From assembly GCA_003427395.1 (NCBI GenBank), contig BFEA01000456.1, positions 134,831 through 163,095 on the forward strand: 28,265 nt of DNA, read 5' to 3'. Numbering within the stretch: position 1 is the stretch's first letter; every line of letters begins with the position of its first letter. Shown here in pieces: positions 10,671-18,286 of this stretch. Under the pieces are notes generated by a model. It was not told where the DNA came from, did not search any database, and worked only from the letters and a program-made list of their open reading frames with translations. The translations under genes and the position numbers were made by a program. The stretch is from Chara braunii. Lineage: Eukaryota; Streptophyta; Charophyceae; Charales; Characeae.

Positions 10671-11341
10671 ATGCCTCGCAGCGAGATAGAGCACCAGGTG
10701 GAGTTGAGGTAATTCACATACAGAGAGCCCGAATTTATAGACGAAGACTGGGTGGAGCTCACGCTACCGAGCAGATTAACTTTGGTACCCAACAGAGGGG
10801 AGACAGACGGGACCTAGAGGTCGATATTATTAAGGTCAGGGGTTTGACTGTTGGTAGTGTCTCATACTGGATTCGACCGAGATAGTAGAGGGAGGGTCGT
10901 TCCGACTTCGATAGAGTTGTCAGTGAACAGCTTCCTTTACTATCAGGCTATAGTACTCGCAGACGTTATACGAAGAGCGGTAGAGCAGGGCTACTACACT
11001 GCTTTGGTGAACATCGAGTTAAGAGAGAAGGTTTATATACTGGTAGTCAGGTTTGAGGAGACCGGAGAGTACGATATTGGGTTCTACAGCAAGAAGGAAA
11101 AGGAATTAACTTATGCATCTGGGGTTGTCGGCACTGGGCTGAAAGTATAGTCTGGGAGTATAGGAAGAAATTAGAAAGGAAAGGGAAGAAGGTGATAAAG
11201 TGGGAGCATGGGCCCAAGGTCAGGGAGTACGACGACTTCCCTAGACCTCCGGTTCCAAACAGCTACGTCGACGGTAGTAACTGGGAACCTTTAATTAACA
11301 TGGTGCTTAGGGCAAGAAGTTGGACTTCAAAGAGAAATTAG
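10671..11341 (+). pseudogene. Module 1, copy A (unknown ~130-aa module), broken
   Basis: Frame 0 carries coding-like sequence with stops until about 10850, then an open stretch to the TAG at 11148-11150. That stretch includes FLYYQ (about 10939) and the module core Y-D-I-G-F-Y (11070-11087). Homology then continues in frame 2 (about 11102 to TAG 11339-11341), with the charged helix, a P-R-P-P-V-P turn and N-W-E-P-L-I. The break is thus a frame change between about 11085 and 11150. It matches module 1 copy B (15230-15649), which ends with the same N-W-E-P-L-I-N-M and R-A-R-S-W residues. Function unknown. It overlaps the next ORF by 22 bases. Confidence 0.6.
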
Positions 11342-11907
11342 AAGAAGGCCTAGGAGAAATTGTTGGTTATTGTGATGCCTGGGGCGAGATGCTTGGACAT
11401 CAGGCGATGAAAAGGCGGAAAGAGGTAACGGAAGAAGAGAAAGAGAAGTGGGAGTGCAAGGTCATTTCTGAAAACCGACCCTCACCCGTGCGATTCCTGG
11501 CAGTGTGTCTGGCCCTGAGTACATTTGGAAGAAAGGAGGAGTTTCTGTATGAGGTAAAAACTTATGAGATGGTAGACAGTGCATGGGAATTAAACCGCCT
11601 CTATATTACGACCCGCAATTTCCTAGGGACCAAAGTAAGGGACGTTGGCGTTTACTTACCCATAGAAAGGGAAGCGGATCTTGTGTACGAGCGTTGCTGG
11701 GAGAGAGCAAGAGAAGTGGTAGAAGGCGAGGTAGACAGGCTCCTTTCTTTGGGACAAGAGGTCACTTGGAGTACCAAAATTAGGACCTTCGAAGGTCTAC
11801 CAAAGCCGGGAATTCCTCATGACGCATTGGCAGGGATTGGTCAAGGTTTAATAATTGAATTCATAACTCAGCACCACATCCTGGAGGGCCAGAGGAAACA
11901 GAAATAG
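11320..11907 (+). CDS. Module 2, copy A (unknown module)
   Basis: Open in frame 1 with no internal stop; the first ATG is within the ORF at about 11389, and the open frame begins upstream at a TTG. An N-terminal charged helical part (residues 1-60) precedes the module. The core D-V-G-V-Y-L-P lies at 11641-11661, followed by a helix with R-C-W-E-R-A-R-E-V-V, then W-S-T-K-I-R and a P-K-P-G-I-P turn. The copy B partner is 15938-16450, with the same order and near-identical motifs. Intactness in both copies suggests this was a real protein or protein part. No family known to me. Confidence 0.55.
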   Translation: MDFKEKLEEGLGEIVGYCDAWGEMLGHQAMKRRKEVTEEEKEKWECKVISENRPSPVRFLAVCLALSTFGRKEEFLYEVKTYEMVDSAWELNRLYITTRNFLGTKVRDVGVYLPIEREADLVYERCWERAREVVEGEVDRLLSLGQEVTWSTKIRTFEGLPKPGIPHDALAGIGQGLIIEFITQHHILEGQRKQK

Positions 11908-12128
11908 CCAGCTGAACCCAAGTGGACCTGTGCGAAACAGGGTAAGGAGAACTCTACCTCGACACTAGCCTTTTCAGAATAGAAGGTGAACATGACATAA
12001 GAGATGATAGAGGCAGGTTGATATGAGCTTTGAGACCCTTGAAGGATTAAAACCGGAAAGACGATGACAGAGGGCGTTGTCAAGACTAAGTGTAAGATTA
12101 GAAGTAATGCCAGGAGATGTGACGGAAG
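11908..12128 (+). other. Short degenerate coding stretch between modules 2 and 3, copy A
   Basis: Contains a region (about 11947-12020) homologous to about 16655-16730 in copy B; both can be read as an acidic peptide containing R-D-D-R-G-R-L-I. The frame is broken in both copies. It resembles the F-D-x-R-G-R-x-x stretch that precedes FLYYQ at module 1, so it may be the start of module 3. Confidence 0.35.
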
Positions 12129-12590
12129 ATGAGGAGGTCTAGAAAACTAACTAAGGATGAATCGAGGAAGTTGGTCCATTCCCTTAACTCTATATCAAAG
12201 AGAGTTGTGATCCCCTATGAGATCGTAAGATATGAAGGTCTAAAGAGTCAAGGGTGGGGGCTTGATGGTATGTATGTTTTCACTTACTACTTTATCGAGC
12301 TTGATGAGTATGACGTTGGGATATACGTGTCACAACATAGGTTTAAAGAAGACGAAAAAAGACGTTGTACGCAACGGGCGTCGAACATAGTGCATGACGA
12401 GAAAAGAAGATTCCAACGACGTCGGACAAATTTATCCTAGAGTACCTACGTTAGGCCCTTTATTAGAATACCGTCACCACCTGTTGAAGGGCTTACGTTC
12501 GCTAACAATGATTGGTCAACCGTAATAGACCTCGTATGGAAGGTTAAGAGGGTGCAAAACGAACTCAACGATGTCGGAAGCGGTAACTGA
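12129..12590 (+). pseudogene. Module 3, copy A, one nonsense codon
   Basis: ATG at 12129. Frame 0 reads through the core Y-D-V-G-I-Y (12309-12326) and a charged helix to a TAG at 12438-12440, where copy B has TGG (17143-17145); it then continues S-T-Y-V-R-P-F and I-P-S-P-P to G-S-G-N and a TGA at 12588-12590. Without the nonsense codon the product would be 153 aa. It is paralogous to modules 1 and 2: same core, same helix with R-C-x2-R-A, same W-S-T-x2-R and Pro turn. The next ORF starts inside its last 20 bases. Function unknown. Confidence 0.55.
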
Positions 12591-12846
12591 TGAAGAGGAA
12601 GTGAATTGGGTATCTTTCGCAGGGACTATAACTTCGATTATACGGATTCGAACCTCTAGAGCATTAGACACACTAGATTGCCGACGATTGGCACAAGAAG
12701 CTATAGAGTGCGAAAGACCAAGGGCACTAGCACAAGTTAGAACAGAGAGTCGCATAGCCTACAGTGTGATGATCTGGGCCGAGGGATGGATAAAGTGCGC
12801 GATAGAGAAGGACGAGAAAATCCGCGAAGCACGAACACGCGCGTAA
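12571..12846 (+). CDS. Small helical ORF after module 3, copy A
   Basis: 91 codons from an ATG at 12571 that lies inside the end of module 3. The middle is helical and Ala/Arg/Glu-rich (RRLAQEAIE-type). Copy B has the same ORF at 17276-17494 with the same ATG position relative to the module 3 stop. Conservation of the start and of most residues in both copies argues for a real reading frame. Unknown function. Confidence 0.45.
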   Translation: MSEAVTDEEEVNWVSFAGTITSIIRIRTSRALDTLDCRRLAQEAIECERPRALAQVRTESRIAYSVMIWAEGWIKCAIEKDEKIREARTRA

Positions 12847-13109
12847 GGGGAAGAGATGCAAAAATTGATGTCATCCTAGAGGTATACTTAGACCCAATTG
12901 AGAGGAAGGTCGAAGAGTCGCTAGCGAAATACCAAGAATGGTGTGGCTCTACGGACGAAGCCGGCTTAAATAGACTGGAAAAAAACGTCGAACGTCTTGT
13001 CGCGATCTATAGAGAGGAAAGGGAGAACATTATAGGATGGCGAAATGATTTCATTGCCAGACTCCTGAAGCAAGACCAACAGGAAACTAACAAACAAAGG
13101 AATGACTAA
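12786..13109 (+). CDS. Coiled-coil-like ORF before gag, copy A
   Basis: 107 codons in frame 0, overlapping the preceding ORF by 61 bases and the next by 8 (ATGACTAA). It is highly charged; from about residue 35 it looks like a long amphipathic helix (ILEVYLDPIERKVEE…), so a coiled coil is likely. The copy B counterpart is 17491-17814 and has a nonsense codon. It may be an N-terminal Gag segment; I have no family for it. Confidence 0.45.
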   Translation: MDKVRDREGRENPRSTNTRVRGRDAKIDVILEVYLDPIERKVEESLAKYQEWCGSTDEAGLNRLEKNVERLVAIYREERENIIGWRNDFIARLLKQDQQETNKQRND

Positions 13110-13798
13110 TGTCGAACCTAGAAAGCAAAAATTTAGTATCTCAGGCAGAGCAGAAAGAGAAGGGTCCTTAGTACCAGTCCTAGTGGAAGCAGTACATAAT
13201 GAGCAATTAACTTAAGACGAGGAAACCGAGTGCGTCACAAAAGCAGTAATAGAAGTCAGGAAGTGTGCCGTATGGAAAGCTGCAGGAGAGCTCTTTCTAG
13301 TAAGAATATAAATCCTCACAGTCAACCCTAGTGGACAAACAATCCCACGCATCTAGAGAGAGACGATAGCCACATCCGTAGAAAAATTGAGAGAGGACGC
13401 TCGATCTCTAGGAGAACTCGCCAACGTAATAGTTGATGGGATATCCTTAAATACGGTGGAGGCAAACTCACGCTACCTACAAACCGCTTTAGCTACCGTT
13501 TTAGTCGTCAAAGCTGAAGGAAAAAACGAGGACTTCAACACATTGCAAGAGTTACTAGAAGAATCGACGGAAAGAGTTAAAGTCGCCTTGGATCAACTTC
13601 TACAAGAGTGAGGGAAAAATATGGATGCGGAAGGAGTCTATCTATCCTCGATAGGCGGCGAAGTCAAAATACAAGAATCAAGGACGAGTACCCCAGTTAG
13701 GAAAATGACAACTGATGTCACAAAGGACGCCGAAAAATTGAGGAAGACCCTAAAAGAGTTAGAAACTACAGTCACAGAACTCGAGGAACGCACTTCCA
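13102..13798 (+). pseudogene. Gag N-terminal region, copy A, four stops, runs into gap
   Basis: ATG at 13102. One frame (frame 1) is coding-like up to the N gap but is interrupted by TAA 13213-13215, TAA 13309-13311, TAG 13354-13356 and a stop at 13609-13611, with an ATG at 13621. It shares its beginning (FSISGRAEREG) and end (a heptad-like coiled coil EKLRKTLKELETTVTELEER) with copy B at 17807-18047. The 456 bases at 13251-13706 are absent from copy B. The coiled coil just ahead of a Gag capsid region suggests multimerisation; this is inference. Confidence 0.55.
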
Positions 13799-14283
13799 NN
13801 NNNNNNNNNNNNNNNNNNNNNNNNNNNNNNNNNNNNNNNNNNNNNNNNNNNNNNNNNNNNNNNNNNNNNNNNNNNNNNNNNNNNNNNNNNNNNNNNNNNN
13901 NNNNNNNNNNNNNNNNNNNNNNNNNNNNNNNNNNNNNNNNNNNNNNNNNNNNNNNNNNNNNNNNNNNNNNNNNNNNNNNNNNNNNNNNNNNNNNNNNNNN
14001 NNNNNNNNNNNNNNNNNNNNNNNNNNNNNNNNNNNNNNNNNNNNNNNNNNNNNNNNNNNNNNNNNNNNNNNNNNNNNNNNNNNNNNNNNNNNNNNNNNNN
14101 NNNNNNNNNNNNNNNNNNNNNNNNNNNNNNNNNNNNNNNNNNNNNNNNNNNNNNNNNNNNNNNNNNNNNNNNNNNNNNNNNNNNNNNNNNNNNNNNNNNN
14201 NNNNNNNNNNNNNNNNNNNNNNNNNNNNNNNNNNNNNNNNNNNNNNNNNNNNNNNNNNNNNNNNNNNNNNNNNNNNNNNNNNN
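13799..14283. other. Assembly gap (485 N)
   Basis: Unknown sequence. The left edge ends in the Gag coiled coil (matching 18030-18047) and the right edge begins inside sequence homologous to about 10865, so the gap sits exactly between two homologous blocks. Its length may be a scaffolder estimate. The 222-codon ORF spanning it is not evidence of a gene. Confidence 0.99.
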
Positions 14284-15266
14284 AGGTAGGGTGTGAGTTC
14301 GACAGGAGAGGCAGGCTAATAGAAGAATCCCTGGAATTAGCGGTCAGAGGCTTCCTCTACTATCAGTCTTCCGTACTAGCGGACATAGTTTTCCAAGCCG
14401 TAGAACGAAGTCGCTGGGATCAGGTCTTAGGGGTAATTCCGAGTCTCGACTCTCATACTTGGGCAGACGAGGTAACAACGTGAGGCATACTGCAGGAAGT
14501 GGTAGACAAGCTAAGGGGGGAAGAACGCTGCTACGACAAAGACTATAGGTCGGTAGTGGTCTCGCTTCGACTGGCTAGAGAAGGTTTTTTGCCCCAACCC
14601 AAACAAGCTTTGAGGCTGCCCGTCCCGGGTTTCGTCTTGGAAGACTTTCTAGGGGGACTTGGCCGCCTTATTGAGGTCTACCGAGCTTTCCTCGAGATTA
14701 GAAACCTTTTGAGGAGCAGTGACGAAGATCACGTCTACTACACGCTCTGGAAGGAAGGGCCCAGGTTCGGGGAGTCGGCTTTGGAATTGGTAGAGCTAAT
14801 TAGAGCTATTTCACCTAGAGGTCTCAGAGAGGCACCGAGGTTTGATCAACCGGTCGAGTTCTGGACCGCTTTGGATAGAGCCCTGAGGGAGCCACCGAGC
14901 CACCTAGCTGGTATAGCCGAGTTATACGGGACTTTTGGATACGACTCGTCGGTCAGGGAAGACTCACTCATTGGATTCTTCGAACTCCGGACATACTACG
15001 AAGGGACAGAGGCAGTAAACGACGAGGACATAGAGTACGGGGAAGAAGATTGGGATCTAGCCGAGTGGGAACGATTAAGGGGCGACGACCGTGAAGAGTG
15101 GGAAGACCCCGCAGATTTTCCTGAGGAAAGGGTGGGGTACTTCAGGAGCGCTACCGAAATAGAAAGGGTGGGGACGATGGCCATGACTGGGGATCCGGAT
15201 GAGCCTAGAGTGACTTCGGCGAATGGAAAATGTCAGGTTATTGCCCTAGGGTCACAGCGGCCCTAG
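14284..15266 (+). CDS. Upstream ORF of copy B, acidic protein, unknown function
   Basis: The left part (about 14290-14400) resembles 10870-10960: an R-R-G-R-L-I stretch, then FLYYQ and V-L-A-D-I. From 14499 (GTG; no obvious ATG) 255 codons are open to the TAG/TGA region ending at 15266. The C-terminal third is strongly acidic (Glu/Asp/Trp runs, about 15015-15130). Copy A has no equivalent of most of this ORF between its FLYYQ and YDIGFY motifs, so copy B carries an insertion here or copy A a deletion. The next ORF starts 37 bases before this one ends. I do not recognise the protein. Confidence 0.5.
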
Positions 15267-15649
15267 ACGCCTTAGTCCCTATTACTAGCGGAGGGGCGTT
15301 TCCTTACAAAATAGAAAATTGTATATCGCTGGAGGAACGCCACGCTCCTGGGAAAGTCCATGTCCTTGTGGCAAAACACCTTGATACAGGGGAATACGAC
15401 ATTAGGCCCTATATACCCCTATTGAGAGAGAGGGGAACTGAACGAGAGTCGCTTAGAAACTGGATTAAAACCGTCATCAGCCAGGAAAGGAAGGAATTAG
15501 AAAGGAGAGGGGAGAAAGTAATCAGTGACTCATCGCCGGTTCTATTCCATGGGGTTCCAGAACCTAGTCTACCTAACAGTTTCACTGACGGCAAGAACTG
15601 GGAGCCTTTAATTAATATGGCGCTCAGAGCAAGGAGTTGGGGTCAGTAG
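15230..15649 (+). CDS. Module 1, copy B
   Basis: 139 intact codons from an ATG at 15230. Order: F-P-Y-K-I, the core Y-D-I-R-P-Y (15395-15412), a charged helix ending R-K-E-L-E-R-R-G, a P-E-P-S-L-P turn, then N-W-E-P-L-I and R-A-R-S-W. It corresponds to 10950-11341 in copy A, where the frame is broken. It starts inside the previous ORF; its TAG (15647-15649) is followed one base later by the next ATG (15651). Function unknown. Confidence 0.55.
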   Translation: MSGYCPRVTAALDALVPITSGGAFPYKIENCISLEERHAPGKVHVLVAKHLDTGEYDIRPYIPLLRERGTERESLRNWIKTVISQERKELERRGEKVISDSSPVLFHGVPEPSLPNSFTDGKNWEPLINMALRARSWGQ

Positions 15650-15650
15650 G

Positions 15651-15920
15651 ATGCCGAGTCTTAGGGAGCGATTCTCCTTCAGGGCTATCGTGGAAGAGGG
15701 AATGGTAAAAGTTGAGGGCACCCTCCGAATTCCTGATGTAGATCTCTTTGGGTTTGAAGAGCTTGAACTCATACAACCTTATTTGGATCGTATGAGGGAG
15801 TCGACTTTGAGGGTAGTTACCAACCAAACTGAGATCAGTTATCTATTGAAGGTGAAAAGACTAGGGACCTCTGGGAGAAAATACTATCGTCTGGTTAGGG
15901 AACGAGCCCGGTTGTGTTAG
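15651..15920 (+). CDS. Short ORF between modules 1 and 2, copy B only
   Basis: 89 codons, ATG at 15651 one base after the previous stop. It has two parts: a strand-rich start (residues 1-35) and a helical, basic end. Nothing equivalent is seen at the matching point of copy A, where module 2 follows module 1 directly. Unrecognised; it may be a copy-specific insertion or was lost from copy A. Confidence 0.4.
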   Translation: MPSLRERFSFRAIVEEGMVKVEGTLRIPDVDLFGFEELELIQPYLDRMRESTLRVVTNQTEISYLLKVKRLGTSGRKYYRLVRERARLC

Positions 15921-15937
15921 GCGAGCGTGGCAAAAGA

Positions 15938-16450
15938 ATGCTGGGTCATGAACGAGTAAGGCATAAGAAGTCTGCAGACAAACTTGAAGAGTGGGATAAT
16001 AAGATCATCGTTGGGAACCGACCGCCGCAAGAGAAGTTTGATGAGGTGTGTGCATCCTTGAGTACCCTAGGAAGAACGGAGGAGTTTCCGTATGAGGTGG
16101 AGACCTATGAGATGGTCGACAGTGCATGGGAACTGAGCCGCCTCTATGTTATGACCGCGCGCTTCCTAGGGACTGAGGTAAGAGACGTAGGCACTTACCT
16201 ACCAACGAAAAGGTCGAAAGATTTAGTGTATGGACGTTGCTGGCAAAGAGCGAGAGAAGTGGTGGAGGACGAGAAGGATAGACTCCTTTCCTTAAAGAAA
16301 GAAGTCGCTTGGAGTACCGAAATCAGGATCTTTGAAGACTTGCCTAGGCCGCGGATTCCTTACGAAGCATTGACAGGGATCGGGCGAGGTTTAATAATTG
16401 ATTTCATAAACCGGCACCATAACCCGAATGGCCAGAGGGAACGAGAATAG
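15938..16450 (+). CDS. Module 2, copy B
   Basis: 170 codons from the ATG at 15938 (open upstream to a GTG at 15914). Basic helical start, then F-P-Y-E-V at about 16087, L-Y-V-M-T, the core D-V-G-T-Y-L (16184-16201), helix R-C-W-Q-R-A-R-E-V-V, W-S-T-E-I-R and P-R-P-R-I-P. It parallels 11320-11907 closely. The next ORF (ATG 16428) overlaps its last 23 bases. Function unknown. Confidence 0.55.
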   Translation: MLGHERVRHKKSADKLEEWDNKIIVGNRPPQEKFDEVCASLSTLGRTEEFPYEVETYEMVDSAWELSRLYVMTARFLGTEVRDVGTYLPTKRSKDLVYGRCWQRAREVVEDEKDRLLSLKKEVAWSTEIRIFEDLPRPRIPYEALTGIGRGLIIDFINRHHNPNGQRERE

Positions 16451-16643
16451 GCAACTTGGAGGGGATATATCAAGTGAACTAAGACAGCGTGATCATGATA
16501 GGTGGAAATCACAAGAGCTGCTCAGACTTTTGACGGAATGGACCCAGGAGGACTTGCGTACTCTAGGCACGACGATCTGTAGGAGAGTTCGATCAAATGA
16601 AACAGGGTTGATAGAGATTAAGAGGGGAGCCTCTTGCCTATGA
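16428..16643 (+). CDS. Short ORF after module 2, copy B
   Basis: 71 codons overlapping the end of module 2 by 23 bases. Helical and charged, with Trp and Arg. The following sequence to 16833 is homologous to 11930-12128 in copy A and reads as the R-D-D-R-G-R-L-I stretch in another frame. Low confidence that it is a separate gene. Confidence 0.3.
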   Translation: MARGNENRQLGGDISSELRQRDHDRWKSQELLRLLTEWTQEDLRTLGTTICRRVRSNETGLIEIKRGASCL

Positions 16644-16833
16644 GATCAAGAAGGGGAACTCTACCTTGACACAGGCCTGTTCGGAATAGAAGGTAAACAC
16701 GAGATAAGAGATGATAGAGGAAGATTGATTGGAATCATGAGAGCAGTGAAGGATTAGTACAAGGGAGACCAAGAAAGAGAATGCTTCCAAAACCAAGAGC
16801 AGGATTAGAAGCCATGCTAGCGGACTTGACAGG

Positions 16834-17295
16834 ATGAGGAGGTGTAGGAAACTAGACGAGGGGAAGTCGAGGAAGTTGGTCCGTTCCCTTAACTCTATAT
16901 CGAAGAGAGCAGTGATCCCATATGAGATCGTGAGATACGAAGGTCTAAAGAATCAAGGATGGGGGATTGATGGTATGTATGTCATCACCTACTACTTCAT
17001 CAACCTTGATGAGTATGATGTGGGAATATACGTGCCGCAACATAGGTTTAAGGAAGACGAAAAAGGTCGTTGTTGACAACGGACCTCGAACATAGTGCAT
17101 GACGAGAAGAGAAGACTCCAACAATTAAGGACGAATTTCTCGTGGAGTACCTACGTTAGGCCTTTCATTGGAATACCGTCGCCGCCACTTGAAGAGCTTA
17201 CACTCGCTAACAATGAATGGTCGACCGTAATAGACCTCGTATGGAAGGTGAAGAGGACACAAGACAAACTCAAAAATGCCGGGAGCGGTAACTGA
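16834..17295 (+). pseudogene. Module 3, copy B, one nonsense codon
   Basis: ATG at 16834, itself overlapping a TGA of a short upstream frame (ATGA). Core Y-D-V-G-I-Y at 17014-17031; TGA at 17074-17076 where copy A has ACG; then V-H-D-E-K-R-R, W-S-T-Y-V-R-P-F, I-P-S-P-P and G-S-G-N before the TGA at 17293-17295. The two copies carry different nonsense codons (12438 in A, 17074 in B), so these breaks arose after the copies separated. Confidence 0.55.
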
Positions 17296-17494
17296 TAAGG
17301 AGGAAATGAATCGGGTATCCTTTGCAGGGATTATAACTTCCATTATTAGGATCCGAATCTCTAGAGCATTAAACACATTAGATTGCCGAAGATTGGCACA
17401 AGAAGCTATAGAGCGTGAAAGACCAAGGACACTAGCACAAGTTAGAACAGAGAATCACATAGCTTACAGTGTGATGATCTGGGCCGAGGGATGA
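17276..17494 (+). CDS. Small helical ORF after module 3, copy B
   Basis: Counterpart of 12571-12846, with the same ATG placement 20 bases inside the end of module 3. It is cut short by TGA 17492-17494 where copy A has TGG (12787-12789); homology continues beyond the stop. Unknown function. Confidence 0.4.
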   Translation: MPGAVTDKEEMNRVSFAGIITSIIRIRISRALNTLDCRRLAQEAIERERPRTLAQVRTENHIAYSVMIWAEG

Positions 17495-17814
17495 ATGAAG
17501 TGCGAGATAGACAAGAAAGAGACAATCCGAGAAGCACGAACACAAGTGTAAGGGGAAGAGATCCAAAAATTGATGCTATCCTAGAAGTATACTTAGACCC
17601 AATTGAGAGGAAGGTTGAAGAGTCGGTAGCAAAATACCACGAATGACGCGGCTCTACGGACGAAGCCGACTTAAATAGACTGGAAAAACGCGTCGAACGA
17701 CTTGTCACAATCTATAGAGAGGAAAGAGATAACATTATAGGATGGCGAAATGATTTCATTGCCAGACTCCTGAACCAAGACCAAGAAGAAACTAACAAAC
17801 AAAGGAATGGCTAA
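17491..17814 (+). pseudogene. Coiled-coil-like ORF before gag, copy B, one nonsense codon
   Basis: ATG 17491 overlaps the preceding TGA as ATGA. The frame carries the same amphipathic helix as 12786-13109, with TGA at 17644-17646 where copy A has TGG (12939-12941), and ends at TAA 17812-17814 inside the next ORF's start. Confidence 0.45.
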
Positions 17815-18286
17815 TGTCGAACCTAGAAGGCAAAAATTTAGTATCTCAGGCAGAGCAGAAAGAGAAGGGTCCTTAGTACAAGTCCTAGTGAAAGCACTAC
17901 ATAATGAGCAATTAAACCATGGAGAGGAAACCGAGTGTGCCACAAAAGCAGTAATGACAACTGATGTCACAAAGGACGCCGAAAAATTGAGGAAGACCCT
18001 AAAAGAGTTAGAAACTACAGTCACAGAACTCGAGGAACGCACTTCCAAGAGTGAAGGGTGGAGGAAAGACGTCCTAAACAGGAATAGAGTAGCCCGATTC
18101 TCGGATCCCGATACAAGGGAACCATATAGGGAAACCACGAGCCAACCTTACAGAATGGCATATGCACCTGACTCTTACGTATCCCCCTTCCAGGGTCTTC
18201 CTGGGAGCCCAAGCCTTCCAATTACAGGCACTATCCGAAATCCAGACAATCTTCATAGGAAGGAATGTTTCAGAATTCCTAAATGA
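17807..18286 (+). CDS. Gag N-terminal region, copy B
   Basis: 159 codons, ATG at 17807. Residues about 50-85 form the coiled coil shared with copy A. After about 18100 the homologous Gag frame moves to frame 0, and the last part of this ORF is out-of-frame sequence. In frame 0 the Gag sequence continues through F-L-N-D and a TAG at about 18288 (probably a former Trp codon) into the next segment. The 456-base segment of copy A is missing here in frame, joined at AAT. Confidence 0.55.
   Translation: MANVEPRRQKFSISGRAEREGSLVQVLVKALHNEQLNHGEETECATKAVMTTDVTKDAEKLRKTLKELETTVTELEERTSKSEGWRKDVLNRNRVARFSDPDTREPYRETTSQPYRMAYAPDSYVSPFQGLPGSPSLPITGTIRNPDNLHRKECFRIPK

Noticed and set aside
12786-12846. 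Programmed frameshift at the overlap of the two ORFs before gag
   Set aside because: No canonical slippery heptamer is present, and the sequence around the overlap is not conserved in copy B (17491-17551).
13621-14289. 222-codon ORF
   Set aside because: Most of it is the N gap; only 13621-13798 is real sequence and is treated as part of Gag copy A.
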